In this document: one piece after another, positions 1 through 10,420 of the stretch | How the letters are laid out: the number at the start of each line of letters is the position of its first letter | Position numbering within the stretch: position 1 is the stretch's first letter | DNA from: Stagonosporopsis chrysanthemi | Lineage: Eukaryota > Ascomycota > Dothideomycetes > Pleosporales > Didymellaceae | Length of the DNA stretch: 64,000 bases | Direction of reading: 5' to 3' | Assembly: GCA_022560025.1 (NCBI GenBank) | Contig: JAFISE010000001.1 | Span: forward strand, 186,001-250,000 | The notes under the pieces: model-generated | Database searches by the model: none | Seen by the model: only the letters and a program-made list of their open reading frames with translations | What the model was told of the DNA's origin: nothing | Made by a program: the position numbers and the translations under genes

Positions 1-346
1 CCATGGGATTGAAGCCCCGCGGGCGCGGCGTCTGCGCGTACTGCGACTGCGACTGCGACTGCGACTGCGAGGGCGCGGCGGGCGACGTCAGGCGGTCCAG
101 GCCCGGCGACGAGCGCGGGACCTGCAGCTGCGGGGACATGCCCGGGTCGACGGGGAGCGTGCGGCTCGCCTTCGGGGTGAGTAGTTGCGTGGGCTGGGTG
201 ATGTCGGACGCGAAGAACGGCGAGCGGGCGGGGACGGGCTGCGTGGGCTGCGTCGTGTACGTGTGGTGCTTGCCCGGGCTGCTGGAGCGCGTGCGGTGCG
301 CGGCAGGGGGCGGCGAGGAAGACATGATGGGGTCGTCGGGGTACAT
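1..346 (-). CDS. N-terminal part of a low-complexity SQ/TQ-rich protein (runs off the left edge)
   Basis: An open frame begins at the ATG at 346-344 and runs 115 codons to the window edge without a stop. The peptide starts MYPDDPIMSSSPPP and is rich in Ser, Pro, Thr and Gln. A hexanucleotide repeat at about 43-69 encodes alternating Ser-Gln (five SQ pairs), and four TQ pairs lie upstream, giving about nine S/TQ sites in 115 residues. Such SQ/TQ clusters are known in substrates of ATM/ATR-type kinases, so a DNA-damage-response protein is possible, but this is inference. No catalytic domain is visible because only the N-terminus is present. It diverges from VMA21 across a roughly 400-bp shared upstream region. 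I cannot name the gene. Confidence 0.6.
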   Translation of the reverse strand, partial: MYPDDPIMSSSPPPAAHRTRSSSPGKHHTYTTQPTQPVPARSPFFASDITQPTQLLTPKASRTLPVDPGMSPQLQVPRSSPGLDRLTSPAAPSQSQSQSQSQYAQTPRPRGFNPM

Positions 347-742
347 TGCGTGCAGCGCGCACTGCGGTTTTGAGCGCCACTCGCCGCCGCCGCGATCGAC
401 AAGCGCGCTGGAGATCAAGCAGCAAAGCGGGTAGAGGTTAGCAGGGGCGTGAAAGGGCAGACAAAGCGCCAGCCATGCAGGCAGGGCCACGGAGCGAAGA
501 GTGTGAGTGGGACGCGGCGAGAAGACAAAGGCGTCGCCTGCACGTCGTGAAAGGAACCAACAGCCTCAGGCCCAAAAGCTCAAACTTGGCCGCCCGCCCC
601 AGACGCGCTTTTTCGGCGGGCGCGTTAAGTGGTTGGCCAGTGCGCCAGCCGACGTAATGGCCGTCACGTCGCCGAATCGAGGCGTGTGTCCCGTGCAACC
701 ACCCAAACACCCACCCACCACGACTGCACGGCTTTTCCCAAC

Positions 743-1421
743 ATGACAACACGGCGAAACGTGCACAGCGAGAAGACGGGTGTGGAGCATGTTGCCGTCG
801 GCGGGGCTGCCCCAGGGCCGTCGAACATCTCGCCCGCCGTGCCTTCGTGAGTCTCTCTGCCCTTTTCTATACACTGCTGGCATGAATCGATACTGCTGGC
901 ATGGATCGATACTGCTGGCATGAATTGATACTGCTGGCATGAATCAATACCACACACGTGCACTTCCCCCACGACACGAACACCAGTCTGCCGCGGTGCA
1001 GAGAGCAAGAAACACACCCAACCCAACCCAACCCAGACCACACACAGCATCCATATTGATTTCCCCGCGCCAGCGTGCCTGACTTCTCCAGCGGCGTCAT
1101 CTTCAAGCTCATGTCCTTTACCTTTGCCATGATCACGCTGCCGATCGGGACCTATTTCTTCTCCAACACGTATGTGTTTCATGGTGCGTTGTCTCTTGAC
1201 ACTACTTCTCTTCAACGCTCCTCTTCGACACCCCATCTCTTCGTCACCCCATCCAGCCAAGTCTGCGCGCGTTGACAAAACCCCCAGGCAACCCAACCTA
1301 CGCCGGCGGCCTCGCAGCGCTCATGGCCAACGTGGTGCTCATCGGGTACGTAGTCATGGCCTTCCTGGACGACCAGGCGGAGCAGGCCGAGGACCAGGAG
1401 CGCGAGCGGAAGGCGCTGTAG
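743..1421 (+). CDS. VMA21: VMA21, V-ATPase assembly factor in the ER membrane
   Basis: Three exons, 743-846, 1074-1183 and 1288-1421, join in frame to give 115 residues. Vma21 is a two-span ER membrane chaperone that assembles the proton-translocating V0 sector of the vacuolar ATPase and escorts it out of the ER. The conserved core reads VIFKLMSFTFAMITLPIGTY across the first membrane span (about 43-64). A loop with NPTYAGG follows, then a second span (about 78-97) and a charged C-terminal tail rich in Glu, Gln and Arg that ends in KAL. The N-terminal 40 residues are hydrophilic, as is usual. Donors are GTGAGT and GTGCGT, and both acceptors are CAG. Intron 1 (847-1073) is unusually long for this window and contains a 19-bp minisatellite. 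Length and topology match the family. Confidence 0.93.
872..948. repeat. 19-bp tandem repeat inside VMA21 intron 1
   Basis: Four copies of a 19-bp unit (core CTGCTGGCATGAATCGATA, with one- or two-base variants) start near 874, 893, 912 and 931. The array lies wholly within the first intron of VMA21. Each unit carries an ATCGAT-like palindrome. Confidence 0.9.
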
Positions 1422-1913
1422 GCGTGCTTGGGAGGGGGTCGATGGAGGGAGCTGGAGAGATGGCGTGGATGAGAGTTAGTATAGAAAAATGGCGAGAGAG
1501 AGAGAGAGAGAGAGTGTGTGTGTATATAATAAAAATCACCTGCATTACAAATTAAAACTACGTACTCCATGGCGCTTTTCCCCCCCTTTTTGCAACTGGA
1601 TGGCTTTGCTGCTATCAATCAATCAACCAGTCAGTCAATCAGTCAATCAATCAATACCGTGCCATACCATGTCATGTCATGTCATACCATGCCACAATTC
1701 GCAACAACATCTCTTGGAAAATAAAAAAATGAAAATAAAAGAAAACGTCAGGTACATGGGCATGGGCATGGTCATGGGCATGGTCATAACAATCGTCCTC
1801 CATCCCCCGTTCACGTGCAGCACCTTTGCTCTACACCCACACTTGCACTTTGCACTCCCACTTCCCCTTCCATCCCAGCAAAACCATCGCAACGGATTGC
1901 AAAAGCAAACCCG
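1422..1913. repeat. Simple-sequence-rich gap between VMA21 and the DUF2406 gene
   Basis: This 492-bp stretch is the convergent 3' region of two genes. It holds GA then GT dinucleotide runs (about 1495-1525), TCAA/TCAG tetranucleotide runs (about 1613-1655), CATGT repeats (about 1665-1690) and GGCATG repeats (about 1757-1785). I see no coding potential on either strand. Confidence 0.7.
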
Positions 1914-3236
1914 CTAGTCCTTGCTAAACCGCCTCTTGAACCAACTCCGCCGCTTGTCGTCGCCGCCCGAGCTCTCCTTGCGCAGCACCTCGGGTCTGCC
2001 TGCGGCGGCCGCGCCTTCTCCACCACCTCCTCCGCCGCCGCCGAGCTTGATGGGCGCCGCCTTGGGCGCTGGTTTGGCGGTCTGAGGAGGAGGCGGCGGC
2101 GGCGGTGCGGCGTACTGGTTCTGCTGCTGCTGCTGCTGCTGCTGCGGGGGAGGCGAGGAGGAAAAGTAGCCGGGCTGCTGATGGGGATGGGCAAACTCCT
2201 CCCTGATGGGGCCGCCGTAGCCGTTTGCGCCGTAGGGGTCTGTGGGCTCGTTGGCGGCGTGGGGCGGGCGGACGGGCAGGGAGCGCTCAAAGGACGAGTT
2301 GTCGCTGGGGTCTGTGGCGTAGGCGGCGTCGCTGGCGGAGCCGTTGGAGCCGTTGGTGTGCACCGTGTCGCGGCTCTGCTGGTAGGCGTTGAGCGGCGGC
2401 TGGCCGTAGACGTGCTGGCCCTGCGCGCTCATGCGGCCGCCCTGGCTGCCCCAGCCCGGGTCCGACTGCATGCGGTTGCCGTAGCGGACGCGGGGAGGGC
2501 CGCCGACAGGGCCGCCCTGGCCGTAGCCGTTGTCGTACGAGTCGCGCGGCGGGCGGCCGTAGTAGCTGTTGGACGACTGGCGCTGGGCGTCGGGGCCGCC
2601 GCCATAGTACGACGAGCGGCGAGAGGCGCCGCCGTAGTTGGACACGACGTCGGTCTGGTCGGAGCGCAGGTGCGAGGCGCGGCGGCGGTACTCGCCATCG
2701 ATGGCGGCTTCGAACGAGCGGATCGTGTCGAGCGGGCGCTCCCAGCGCGAGCGCGTGGGGTTGGAGAGATCGGGCTCGGCTGGGCAGGGTCAGCGACGTC
2801 GTCGGCGTCGGCGCAGGGGCGCCGGCACGGGCACGGGGGGACTCACCGATGGGGTTGCCGTGGGCATCGCTGTGCTGGAACGAGCGGAGGGACTGCAGCG
2901 TGGGCTTCTCGAGCGCGGCGGCGACTGTCGGCGTTAGCAGGGCTCCCCGTCACAGCCCGCAGGCTTCATCGTCATCCGGGGGGGGCACGCACTCGGCTGG
3001 GCCTCGTTCATGGCGGCGTTCGGGTTCGCCTTGGTGGACGGGTCGTAGTGGGTCTTGCGGCGCTCGCTGTCGCTCTCCTTGCGGGCGTGCTTGGTCTTGG
3101 GGCTCTTCGCGCTGGGGCGGGAGGCGGAGGCTGCGTTGTCCTCGGAGTTGTGGCTGCGGAAGCTGAAGGCGCCCGACTTTGCGCGCGCACGCCCGTGGTC
3201 GGGCCTGGGTTGCGGCGAATCCATCGCGGCCGACAT
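1914..3236 (-). CDS. DUF2406 family protein
   Basis: Exons 3236-2993, 2924-2847 and 2779-1914 join in frame to 395 residues. The N-terminal third carries the fungal DUF2406 signature: SGAFSFRSHNSE, then RKTHYDPSTKANPNAAMNEAQP, then AALEKPTLQSLRSFQH, then a segment with DLSNPTRSRWERPLDTIRSF. The rest is low complexity: Gly/Tyr/Arg-rich, with a poly-Gln run encoded by CAG repeats (about 2120-2147), poly-Pro and poly-Gly runs, and a basic end (WFKRRFSKD). The start is the ATG at 3236; the upstream frame has no ATG and a second ATG lies at 3221. The family is fungal and its biochemical role is not established. Introns have GTGCGT and GTGAGT donors. A long open frame on the opposite strand is a by-product of high GC. 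Confidence 0.88.
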
Positions 3237-3786
3237 GGTCCGGTTTTCTCGCAGCGCTACGGCCAACGAGGCGGGCGGGCGGTTAGGCGGAGGCGCGTCG
3301 GGGCTCTGTAGCGACCGTCTGCGATCGGGTGGAGCGCGGTGGGTGTTGGGATGCGAGCGGGTGCGTGGTGTGGGCTGTGCGTGGGACGGGCTGGGATCAG
3401 AGGGCGCGATAGCGCAGTGTGACGGCGTGTTTCAGTGCAGGACACAGCAGGACGGGCGGCGGCGAGAGCGCGGGCGACGACGGGCAGAGGCAATGGGAGC
3501 GGATGCAGCGAGGATGGATGCAGAGCGGGCGCGGCTGGGCGGGCGGGCGCATTATGAGGGCGCCGCGACGCAAAAGACGCGCAATACACCAGCCGCCAGC
3601 GTCGAGCCCGGCCTGGCACGCCTGCGTCAGCCGCCGAGGGGCGCGCGGGCGGTGCTGCGGCGCCAATGATCGTCGCAGGGCACTGAAACGGGCGCCAGAC
3701 AGCCCTCACGGGCGCACACGTCAGAGAGGGCCGTCCATGACGCTGCCGGCCGCAACAGCAATCCATGGCAGGAATGGCGCTGCCCA

Positions 3787-3862
3787 TACGCTGTCCATAT
3801 GCTGCCCCTACGCTGTCCATATGCTGCCCCTACGCTGTCCATATGCTGCCCCTACGCTGCCC
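3787..3862. repeat. 22-bp tandem repeat
   Basis: Three full copies of a 22-bp unit (TACGCTGTCCATATGCTGCC plus CC) start at 3787, 3809 and 3831. A partial fourth copy starts at 3853. Confidence 0.92.
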
Positions 3863-4430
3863 CGTCCCAGTGCAGTCCACGCCAACATTCCTCTCGGCCG
3901 CCCTCCGCAAGCATCCTGCCGCCGCCGCCCGGAACAGCAGCACCCAGCCACAAATAGAAAACAGAGCCTGATAGAGCCTGCTAGCCATGGCAACCGCCAA
4001 CCACACCGCCGCCTGCCCCCGCGCTGGGGCCCTGACATTCGATAGTCCCGCCACCACCTCACACAGCCTGTGCACGCATTGTAGTTGTACATACGTATCC
4101 ATGTACATGCTGCACAGCGCACACGAGTGCAGTGCATCCGCGCGGGCAGTAAAGTATAGGTATTCGTGATTACAGCTGGCCCTTGCAGTGCTGCACACAC
4201 ACACAGTACGTACTCATACATAGTCCGTCATAGAAGCTCGCGCCAGCCTGCGCGGCTGTGGGTCTGTCTGTCCGGAACGCGTTGGAGGCGGTGGAGCCAG
4301 CTCGTGGCAGAAAAGCAAAAAGTACGTACATGCATATACATATACACAATGCAGTCCACAGTCCACAGTCCACACAAAGTGCCTGCACACCACCGTACAG
4401 ATCTCATCGACGTGGGCCAGTGCCTATATG

Positions 4431-4466
4431 CCAGTGCCAGTGCCAGTGCCAGTGCCAGTGCCAGTG
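4431..4466. repeat. CCAGTG hexanucleotide array, six copies
   Basis: Six perfect CCAGTG units occupy 4431-4466, with degenerate copies on both sides. No gene overlaps it. Confidence 0.9.
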
Positions 4467-4793
4467 CCATGCCAGTCCCCGCGTTCATCTACCGTTATCG
4501 CACCCTTGTCGCTGCCTGCTTGCTTTCGGGTAGAAGCGAGGGCGATATAGTACAACAAGTACAACAGACAGCCGGTGTGTGCCGGGCGAGTGTTGTGCGT
4601 TGTGGAGCAGATTGTGTATGTACACACACAGATGGGAGAATCACATGGGTTTTTTTTTCTCGTTTTTGACTGGAGAACGGTGGATTGCTTTTAAGATGCC
4701 CCGACGTGTGGTAGGTATATACAGGCCAGTTTGGCTTCAGTCTGCAAATCTGCTTCCCCCTCCTCCAACCACGACCAAACCCGCAAAACACCC

Positions 4794-6627
4794 CTAAGAC
4801 TGTGTAGGCATGGCCACATCGGCCTTTGTCGCAATCGCGTCCTCGCTCCGCCACAGACTCGTCACCGTCTTCTGCTGCGTGTAGAACTGCAGCCCCGGCT
4901 TGCCGTAGAACGTGCTGGCGCCGCCGCCGGCCACCGACTTCTTGTTGCCGGTGAAGGAGAACATGGGCAGCTGCGATTTTGGTGTTAGTGAAACCGCTAC
5001 ACAATCACGAGGGAGATAAGGGGTAAAGGTGAACTCACAGCCACGGGAATGGGCACATTAATGCCAACCTGGCCGCACTCGATCTCGCGCTGGAACTTGC
5101 CGGCTGTCGCGCCCGAGCGCGTGAAGATGGCCGTGCCGTTGCCGTACTCGTTTGCGTTGATCAGCTCAATGGCCTCGTCGATGGTCTCGACGTTCAGGCA
5201 CACCAGTACAGGGCCGAAGATCTCCTCCGTGTAGCACTTCATGTGCGGCTTGACGTTGGTGATGATGGTAGGGCCGACCCAGTTGCCGTTGGCGAACTTG
5301 CCAGACGCGGGCTTCTGGCCACGCCCGTCGAGCAGGATCGTCGCGCCCTCCTCCTCGGCGCTGGCAATCAGGTCCTCGATGCGCTTCTTGGACTCTGGGC
5401 TGATGACGGGGCCGAGATCGGTATCCTTCTCAAACCCACCGTCCATCTTGAGGGCCTTTGCGCGCTCGGCGATCTCGGGAAGCCAGTTCTTGGTCTCGCC
5501 AACCATGACGAGAGCGCTGAGCGCCATGCATCGCTGTCCCGCAGCACCAAAGGCTGCACCAGAAATGGCATTCAGAGCGTGGTTCTTGTTGCAGTCGGGC
5601 AGGACAGCACCGTGGTTCTTGGCACCCAGGTTGGCCTGGACACGCTTGCCGTTGGCAGAGCCGCGCGCGAAGATGTACTCTCCGGCCTTGTTGCTGCCGA
5701 CGAAGCTGATGGCCTTGATGCGCGGCTCGTCGAGGATGAAGTCGACTGTCTTGGCCGAGCCGTGGATGATGTTGATAACACCAGCAGGGAAGCCGGCCTG
5801 CTCGGCGAGCTCCGCGAGGATCATGCACGCACCGGGATCACGCTCAGACGGCTTGATAACCACCGTGTTACCAGTGACGGCGGCAATCGGAATAGTCCAG
5901 AGCGGAATCATGGCAGGGAAGTCTGGAAGTCGATTAGTACAACGCGCACTGTCGCTGCAGACGGGCACTCACTGAAAGGGCAGATGGCAGCCACAACGCC
6001 CAATGGCTCCCTGTAGCTGCGCGTCTCCATGTCCTTGGAGACCTCGAGAAGCTCGCCGGTCATCTGCGTAGTGATGCCGCAGGATGTCTCGGCGACCTGC
6101 AGGCCACGGAGAACGTCACCGCGGGCATCGGCAAACGTCTTGCCCTGCTCGAGCGTGATGCTGGCAGCCAGCCTGTCCCAGTTCTCACGAATGAGGTGTG
6201 TGTACTTGAACATGATCTGCTGCCTGTGAAGCAAGCTGGTCGCCTTCCACGCCGGGAACGCCTTCGCGGCGCTGTCAACCGCAGCCTTGAGTTCCTCATC
6301 TGTGCTCTGGGGGACTCTTGTCACCAGGTTGTTGGTGGCGGGGTCGTACAGATCGATCCACTGCGTGGCCTTTGAGGCTACAAATTTGTTGTCGAGGAAG
6401 TTGGGCGTGTCCTCGGGCGACTGGATCTGCTCGTGGGTTGTGGGGTAACCCTCCGCAGCAGCAACGCCCACAGGCTTCAGGTGCTGTGCTGTGGCATGCA
6501 GCCGCCTGGCAGCGACCTTGTTCATGCTCACTGGAGACGACATTCTGGTGCAGAGGGGGGCCGCGCGGTGGAGAGAAGAGCGGGCGGTCAGCGCCGGTAT
6601 GCGTGCGATAGCACGACGGGAGGCCAT
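4794..6627 (-). CDS. Methylmalonate-semialdehyde dehydrogenase (acylating), mitochondrial
   Basis: Exons 6627-5973, 5922-5039 and 4970-4794 join in frame to 571 residues. This aldehyde dehydrogenase (ALDH6 type) makes propionyl-CoA or acetyl-CoA from methylmalonate or malonate semialdehyde in valine, thymine and uracil breakdown. Visible marks are the ALDH6 N-terminal block FLDNKFVAS, the cofactor-site IKPSERDP, the catalytic cysteine in GAAGQRCMALS (about residue 350), the segment EEIFGPVLVCL, and the family-specific end VGINVPIPVALPMFSFTG. The first 50 residues are rich in Arg, Ser and Ala and lack acidic residues, as expected for a mitochondrial presequence. Introns are short with GTGAGT donors. 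The upstream open frame has no ATG, which fixes the start at 6627. Confidence 0.95.
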
Positions 6628-7259
6628 GTTACCGCTAAACCGACAGAGGATGGAGGGCGACGAGGATAAGGGACAGCTCAGTGGATCGCGAGGAAAAGGC
6701 CCAGCTACTATAAAAGGCTCGGAGCCGGCAAGTGACCACAGAGCAATAGGCAGGTCGCGGCTTTGAAGGGAAACCCACTCCGTGCCTCTCGTTGCCGACG
6801 GTTGATTGCGAAGACCTCCCCGCAGTCCCGAGGTTGAAGCTCGCCCTTGCGCCGGCCACGTCGAGCGGAGTAGAGCGACACCTGATAGGTAAACGCCGTA
6901 GACGCTAACGACCCCAGAGCTCGATCTGGTCTTGGTCTCCGAAGACACAACTCCGAAAACACAACTCCGTCACCAGGCAATTGATCGTCACTGCGAGCAA
7001 ACAAGATGGCAATCACGCTGCGTACAAGTAATTTGTGATGTCCAATGCTGTTTATCATCTCTCTGCCAGACAACGGGCTATGATACATTGCGCCTTTTTA
7101 CCCGAACGATATATAGATTGTGAACAGTCAAACCCAAGCGCTATCGCCATGTCCATCATCCGCCTCCTAGACGGTCGTGTCTGGGGCTGGTCGCTATAAA
7201 ATCAAATCTCAGTTCAACCACCGCCTCTCCTCCTTGCACACCACATCTGCCAGCGTTGT
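6628..7259. other. Intergenic region upstream of the dehydrogenase
   Basis: This holds the promoter side of the dehydrogenase gene and the 3' side of calnexin. I see no gene. A plus-strand TATAAAAG at 6709 has no gene downstream of it on that strand. Confidence 0.5.
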
Positions 7260-9104
7260 CTACTGGGCGGATGAGCGGGTCTGGCGCTTGTTGACCTCAG
7301 CCTGCACCTTCTCGGAGCCCGTCGCAACTGCCTCAGCAGCCTTGTCCTTGGCGTCAATAGCAGTCTTCTTTGCCTTGTCGGCCTGAGCCTTGAGCTGCTC
7401 CTTGGAGGGAGCGGCACCGGAGCCGGCGAAGAGAGAGACAAGGAGGACAAGGAAAGTGACGGCAAGAGCGGCGATACCACCAGCAACCTCAGGAACGAAC
7501 TTGACAGCCTCAACGGGGTCACGCTTGGCGATCTCGATGAAGAGGTTCAGCTTCTCCTTAATGTAGAGGGCGGGGTCGTCCTTGAAGACAAGGTCAGAAG
7601 GCGACTTGGGCGACTCCTTGGGCTTGGGGGCGGTGGCCTCCTCCTCAGCCTTCTCAGCAGCCTTCTTGGAAACGAAGGTCTCCTCCTCGAGCTTCTTGGC
7701 GTCCTCAATAGAGTGGCCAATGTAGATGTTGTCGAAGAGGATGTCGTTCTGCATGGACCAGAGCTCGATACCAACGGCGCCGATGGGCTCGAAGTTGGCA
7801 GGAGTCTTGTCCTCGAAGTAGTTGGGGTTGGCAATCTTGCGGGGAGCCCATACGCCCTTGTAGGCAGGGTTGTCAATGTAGGGGGCGGTCCACTTGCCCT
7901 TGTAGGCAGGGTTCTTGATCATCGGGGGTTCCCACTTGCCGCAGCCAGAGACCTCGTCACACTTGGGGTTGGGGACAGTGGGGGCGACCCAGTCACCATC
8001 CTCCTCGTCATCCCAGTCCTCAGGCTTCTCAGCCTCAGGGTCGGGGATGGTGGTGGGCTCGTTCTCAAGCCAGTCCTCGGGCTTCTCGGCCGTCTCGTCG
8101 ACAACCTCAAAGGGAGCGTCCTCATCCCAGTCTTCGGGCTTGGTGGCCTCCGGGTCAGCGATGCGGGCCTCGTCAACCCAGTCCTCGGGCTTCTTGTCAT
8201 CCTCGTCGTCGATCTCCGCCTCCGGGTTGACCGCAGGGGTGAAGTCCTCAAGGAGGGTACCGTTGCGAGTGGACTCGCCGTCGATCTTGATCTCGAAGCT
8301 CTGGTCGGGCTTGACGATCAGAGTGTAGAGGGTGGAGGTCTTGACGATGCGAGCCATCGGGGGGTTCTTGAGGTGCTTCTCCTCGTACTCGCCGGTCTTG
8401 GGGTTCTTGTGCTTGAAGATGAAGTGAACCTGCGAATGTCAGCTTGGTAATGTACAATTGCATTGTAAAGGCGTACCTTGTTGGTAGCACCGCACTTGTC
8501 GGGACCGAACATGATAACGTAGGGAGAGGCGTTGGAGAACTCCTCAGAGTGGAGAGCTGCCTCCTCCTTGAGGAGCTTCAAGTAAGCACCACCGCACTCA
8601 AGGCCATCTATAAACATATTAGACAATGTTTGCACAGACAGAATGCAAGTCACTTACTCTGGAGCTTGACCTCGTACTGGACGACCAGGGTGTTGTCCTT
8701 GTTGTCGACCGCCTTGGGGAACTTGGCGGAGATGGCGTGGTGAGCAGCCTTGTCCTTGACAACAAGACCCTTGTCACCCTCAACACCCTTCAAGACGGTG
8801 GGCTCCTCAACGGCCCAGTTACCGACGTAAGCCCACTCCTCGTCGTCGGCCTTGACATCCTTCTTTGCGTGCGAGGCCTTCCATCGGTCCTCCCAGTCGT
8901 CTGTGAACTGCTCCAGGAAAGGAGCCTTGAGCGCTGTGGGCTGTGGCAATTGTTAGCAAGCAAAGTCATCAGAAAGGTGAATGCATCGCATACGGTGAAA
9001 GTAGGCTTCGCCACGGAAGTCGAGGACGAGGCCTCGGCAGCGGGCTCTTCGGCGCGCACAACGGCGGCGGCGAGCGCAGCGGTAGCTCCAATTGAGAAGC
9101 GCAT
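7260..9104 (-). CDS. cnx1: Calnexin, ER membrane lectin chaperone
   Basis: Exons 9104-8994, 8940-8658, 8607-8477 and 8429-7260 join in frame to 564 residues. Calnexin binds monoglucosylated N-glycans and retains folding glycoproteins in the ER. The protein starts with a hydrophobic signal peptide (MRFSIGATAALAAAVVRA). The lectin domain has KLQNGLECGGAYLKLL, MFGPDKCG and HFIFKHKNPK. The P-domain arm has four repeats of the KPEDW type and three of the GKWxxPxIxNPxYKGxW type (about 235-365). A single membrane span (about 489-509) precedes a 51-residue cytosolic tail rich in Lys, Ala and Glu. Length and order match fungal calnexins. Upstream on its strand lies a tandem octamer that may be a stress element. 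Confidence 0.96.
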
Positions 9105-10420
9105 TGTGAATGCCTGCTGTCGGAAAAGGGCAGAGGTCTTGAGTGGAGGATTGAGAGGGTGAGTAGTGAGAGGCGTCAACTGGGACGCGGCGGATGATAA
9201 ATAAATGCGGGAGGAAGCTCTGAACGTGTGAACGTGTCAACTTGGGGCTCAGCAGCTCATTGGCTGCGCCGCGCTACCCCTGCACCTGCGAGGATCTGAG
9301 GCCTCGACGGTTGATGGATTACTCGAGTACAGCGAACACTTGGCCTCTCACTGCTACGGCTGTTTGCAAGTGAAACGGAGACTCACAGACACAACGACGC
9401 TTCACGGGGTGTTTCCACCTTCACCCCTTCCCCCAGACTGCACTCACCTCGACGCAGCCTCCTTGCAGCAGTCTTGCCCCACCATGAGCTGTTGGCGCTA
9501 GATGCTCGCTAGGCTGAGGAGCTCTTTGTCTGCAGCCGTGGCACCGAGACAGGGCCATGATTGCACGCTCGAATTGCACCGAGCAGAATTGCGCGTTCGT
9601 GCGTACGACCTCCCGGCGCTGTTTTCGGTGTCGAGGATGCACAACGGACATTGCCCTCTAATTGTTTAGTCACATGCCTGTAGGTCTTGATTGCCTGTCA
9701 TCTTCGCGTTCTGTATACACCATTCCCCAAATGCACAACGGATTTCAATCATGTAAAGAAATGCTGGTAAGTGATTCCTTTCGTGTGGGAAGTGCTGAAT
9801 CGAAACGAGTGGATGATGTCTTTGCTTGTTGCTGTAGCCGACCTGTGCAGCTCAACGCGTCTTACAGGCATGCTGCTCAGTGTTCGGTTCGTCTGACGGT
9901 GACGGACCAGATCCTCCCATACCCGTCATACACGTGACACGAGCCGACCTTGGAACTTTCCGGGTTCTCCACATTTCGAACCTGGGGTAATCATGCATGG
10001 TAACGCACCGCGTCCGAGTCGAGCCATGTGTTGGCTATATCGGTTGTCAGCTGTCGCCTGTTGGACCGAATGGACAAGGGCACCACAGTACTGCTTAGCC
10101 GAGATCAACAAATCAAGGTTCTGAAGCTGCTCTCACTGCATGCGTTGCCTTTGAGTGGGTGGCTATAACGTATGTATTATTGTGCGGCCCGGACTTGTGT
10201 CCATGGCCTGCACCGATGCATGCATGCCCCCGGCCGTGGCTTTGGAGCGTTCTTCTAAATCCACAATGTACACCGTCCAGATCCTTCCCAAGCCTCCCAT
10301 CCAGCCCTCGTATGCGTGTAACCGTACAAAGAAGCCCGGTCCTGAAGATGTTACAGTGCAATGAAGCCAAAAACGCCTGTCGCTAGTGATGACATCCTTT
10401 CGTCGTGTCCTTCCTGATGC
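9105..10420. other. Intergenic region, upstream of calnexin
   Basis: No gene is seen on either strand. The calnexin-proximal 200 bases should hold its promoter. The rest shows only short unrelated open frames. Confidence 0.5.
9222..9237 (-). promoter_or_regulatory. Tandem octamer upstream of calnexin, possible stress element
   Basis: GAACGTGT occurs twice head to tail, about 118-133 bp upstream of the calnexin ATG. On the coding strand this reads ACACGTTC twice. Unfolded-protein-response elements in fungi often contain a CGTG core, so regulation by the UPR is possible; this is inference only. Confidence 0.25.

Larger units (their letters stand above)
3237..4793. other. 1.6-kb intergenic region with minisatellites
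   Basis: This is GC-rich in its first half. It lies between the start of the DUF2406 gene and the stop of the dehydrogenase gene. It holds two tandem arrays (listed separately). Several open frames exist on both strands, but their composition is arginine/alanine-rich shadow sequence with no recognisable domain. Confidence 0.6.

Noticed and set aside
1815..3311. Open frame of 498 codons on the plus strand
   Set aside because: It is exactly antisense to the DUF2406 gene, Ala/Val/Arg/Gly-rich with no motif; it arises from GC-rich codons on the other strand.
5241..6016. Open frames of 244-257 codons on the plus strand
   Set aside because: They are shadows of the methylmalonate-semialdehyde dehydrogenase coding strand.
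6709..6716. Perfect TATAAAAG on the plus strand
   Set aside because: The nearest gene downstream on that strand is more than 7 kb away, so it is probably a chance match.
7713..8450. Open frame of 245 codons on the plus strand
   Set aside because: It is antisense to the repetitive calnexin P-domain; its Val/Leu/Gly-rich repeats mirror that gene.
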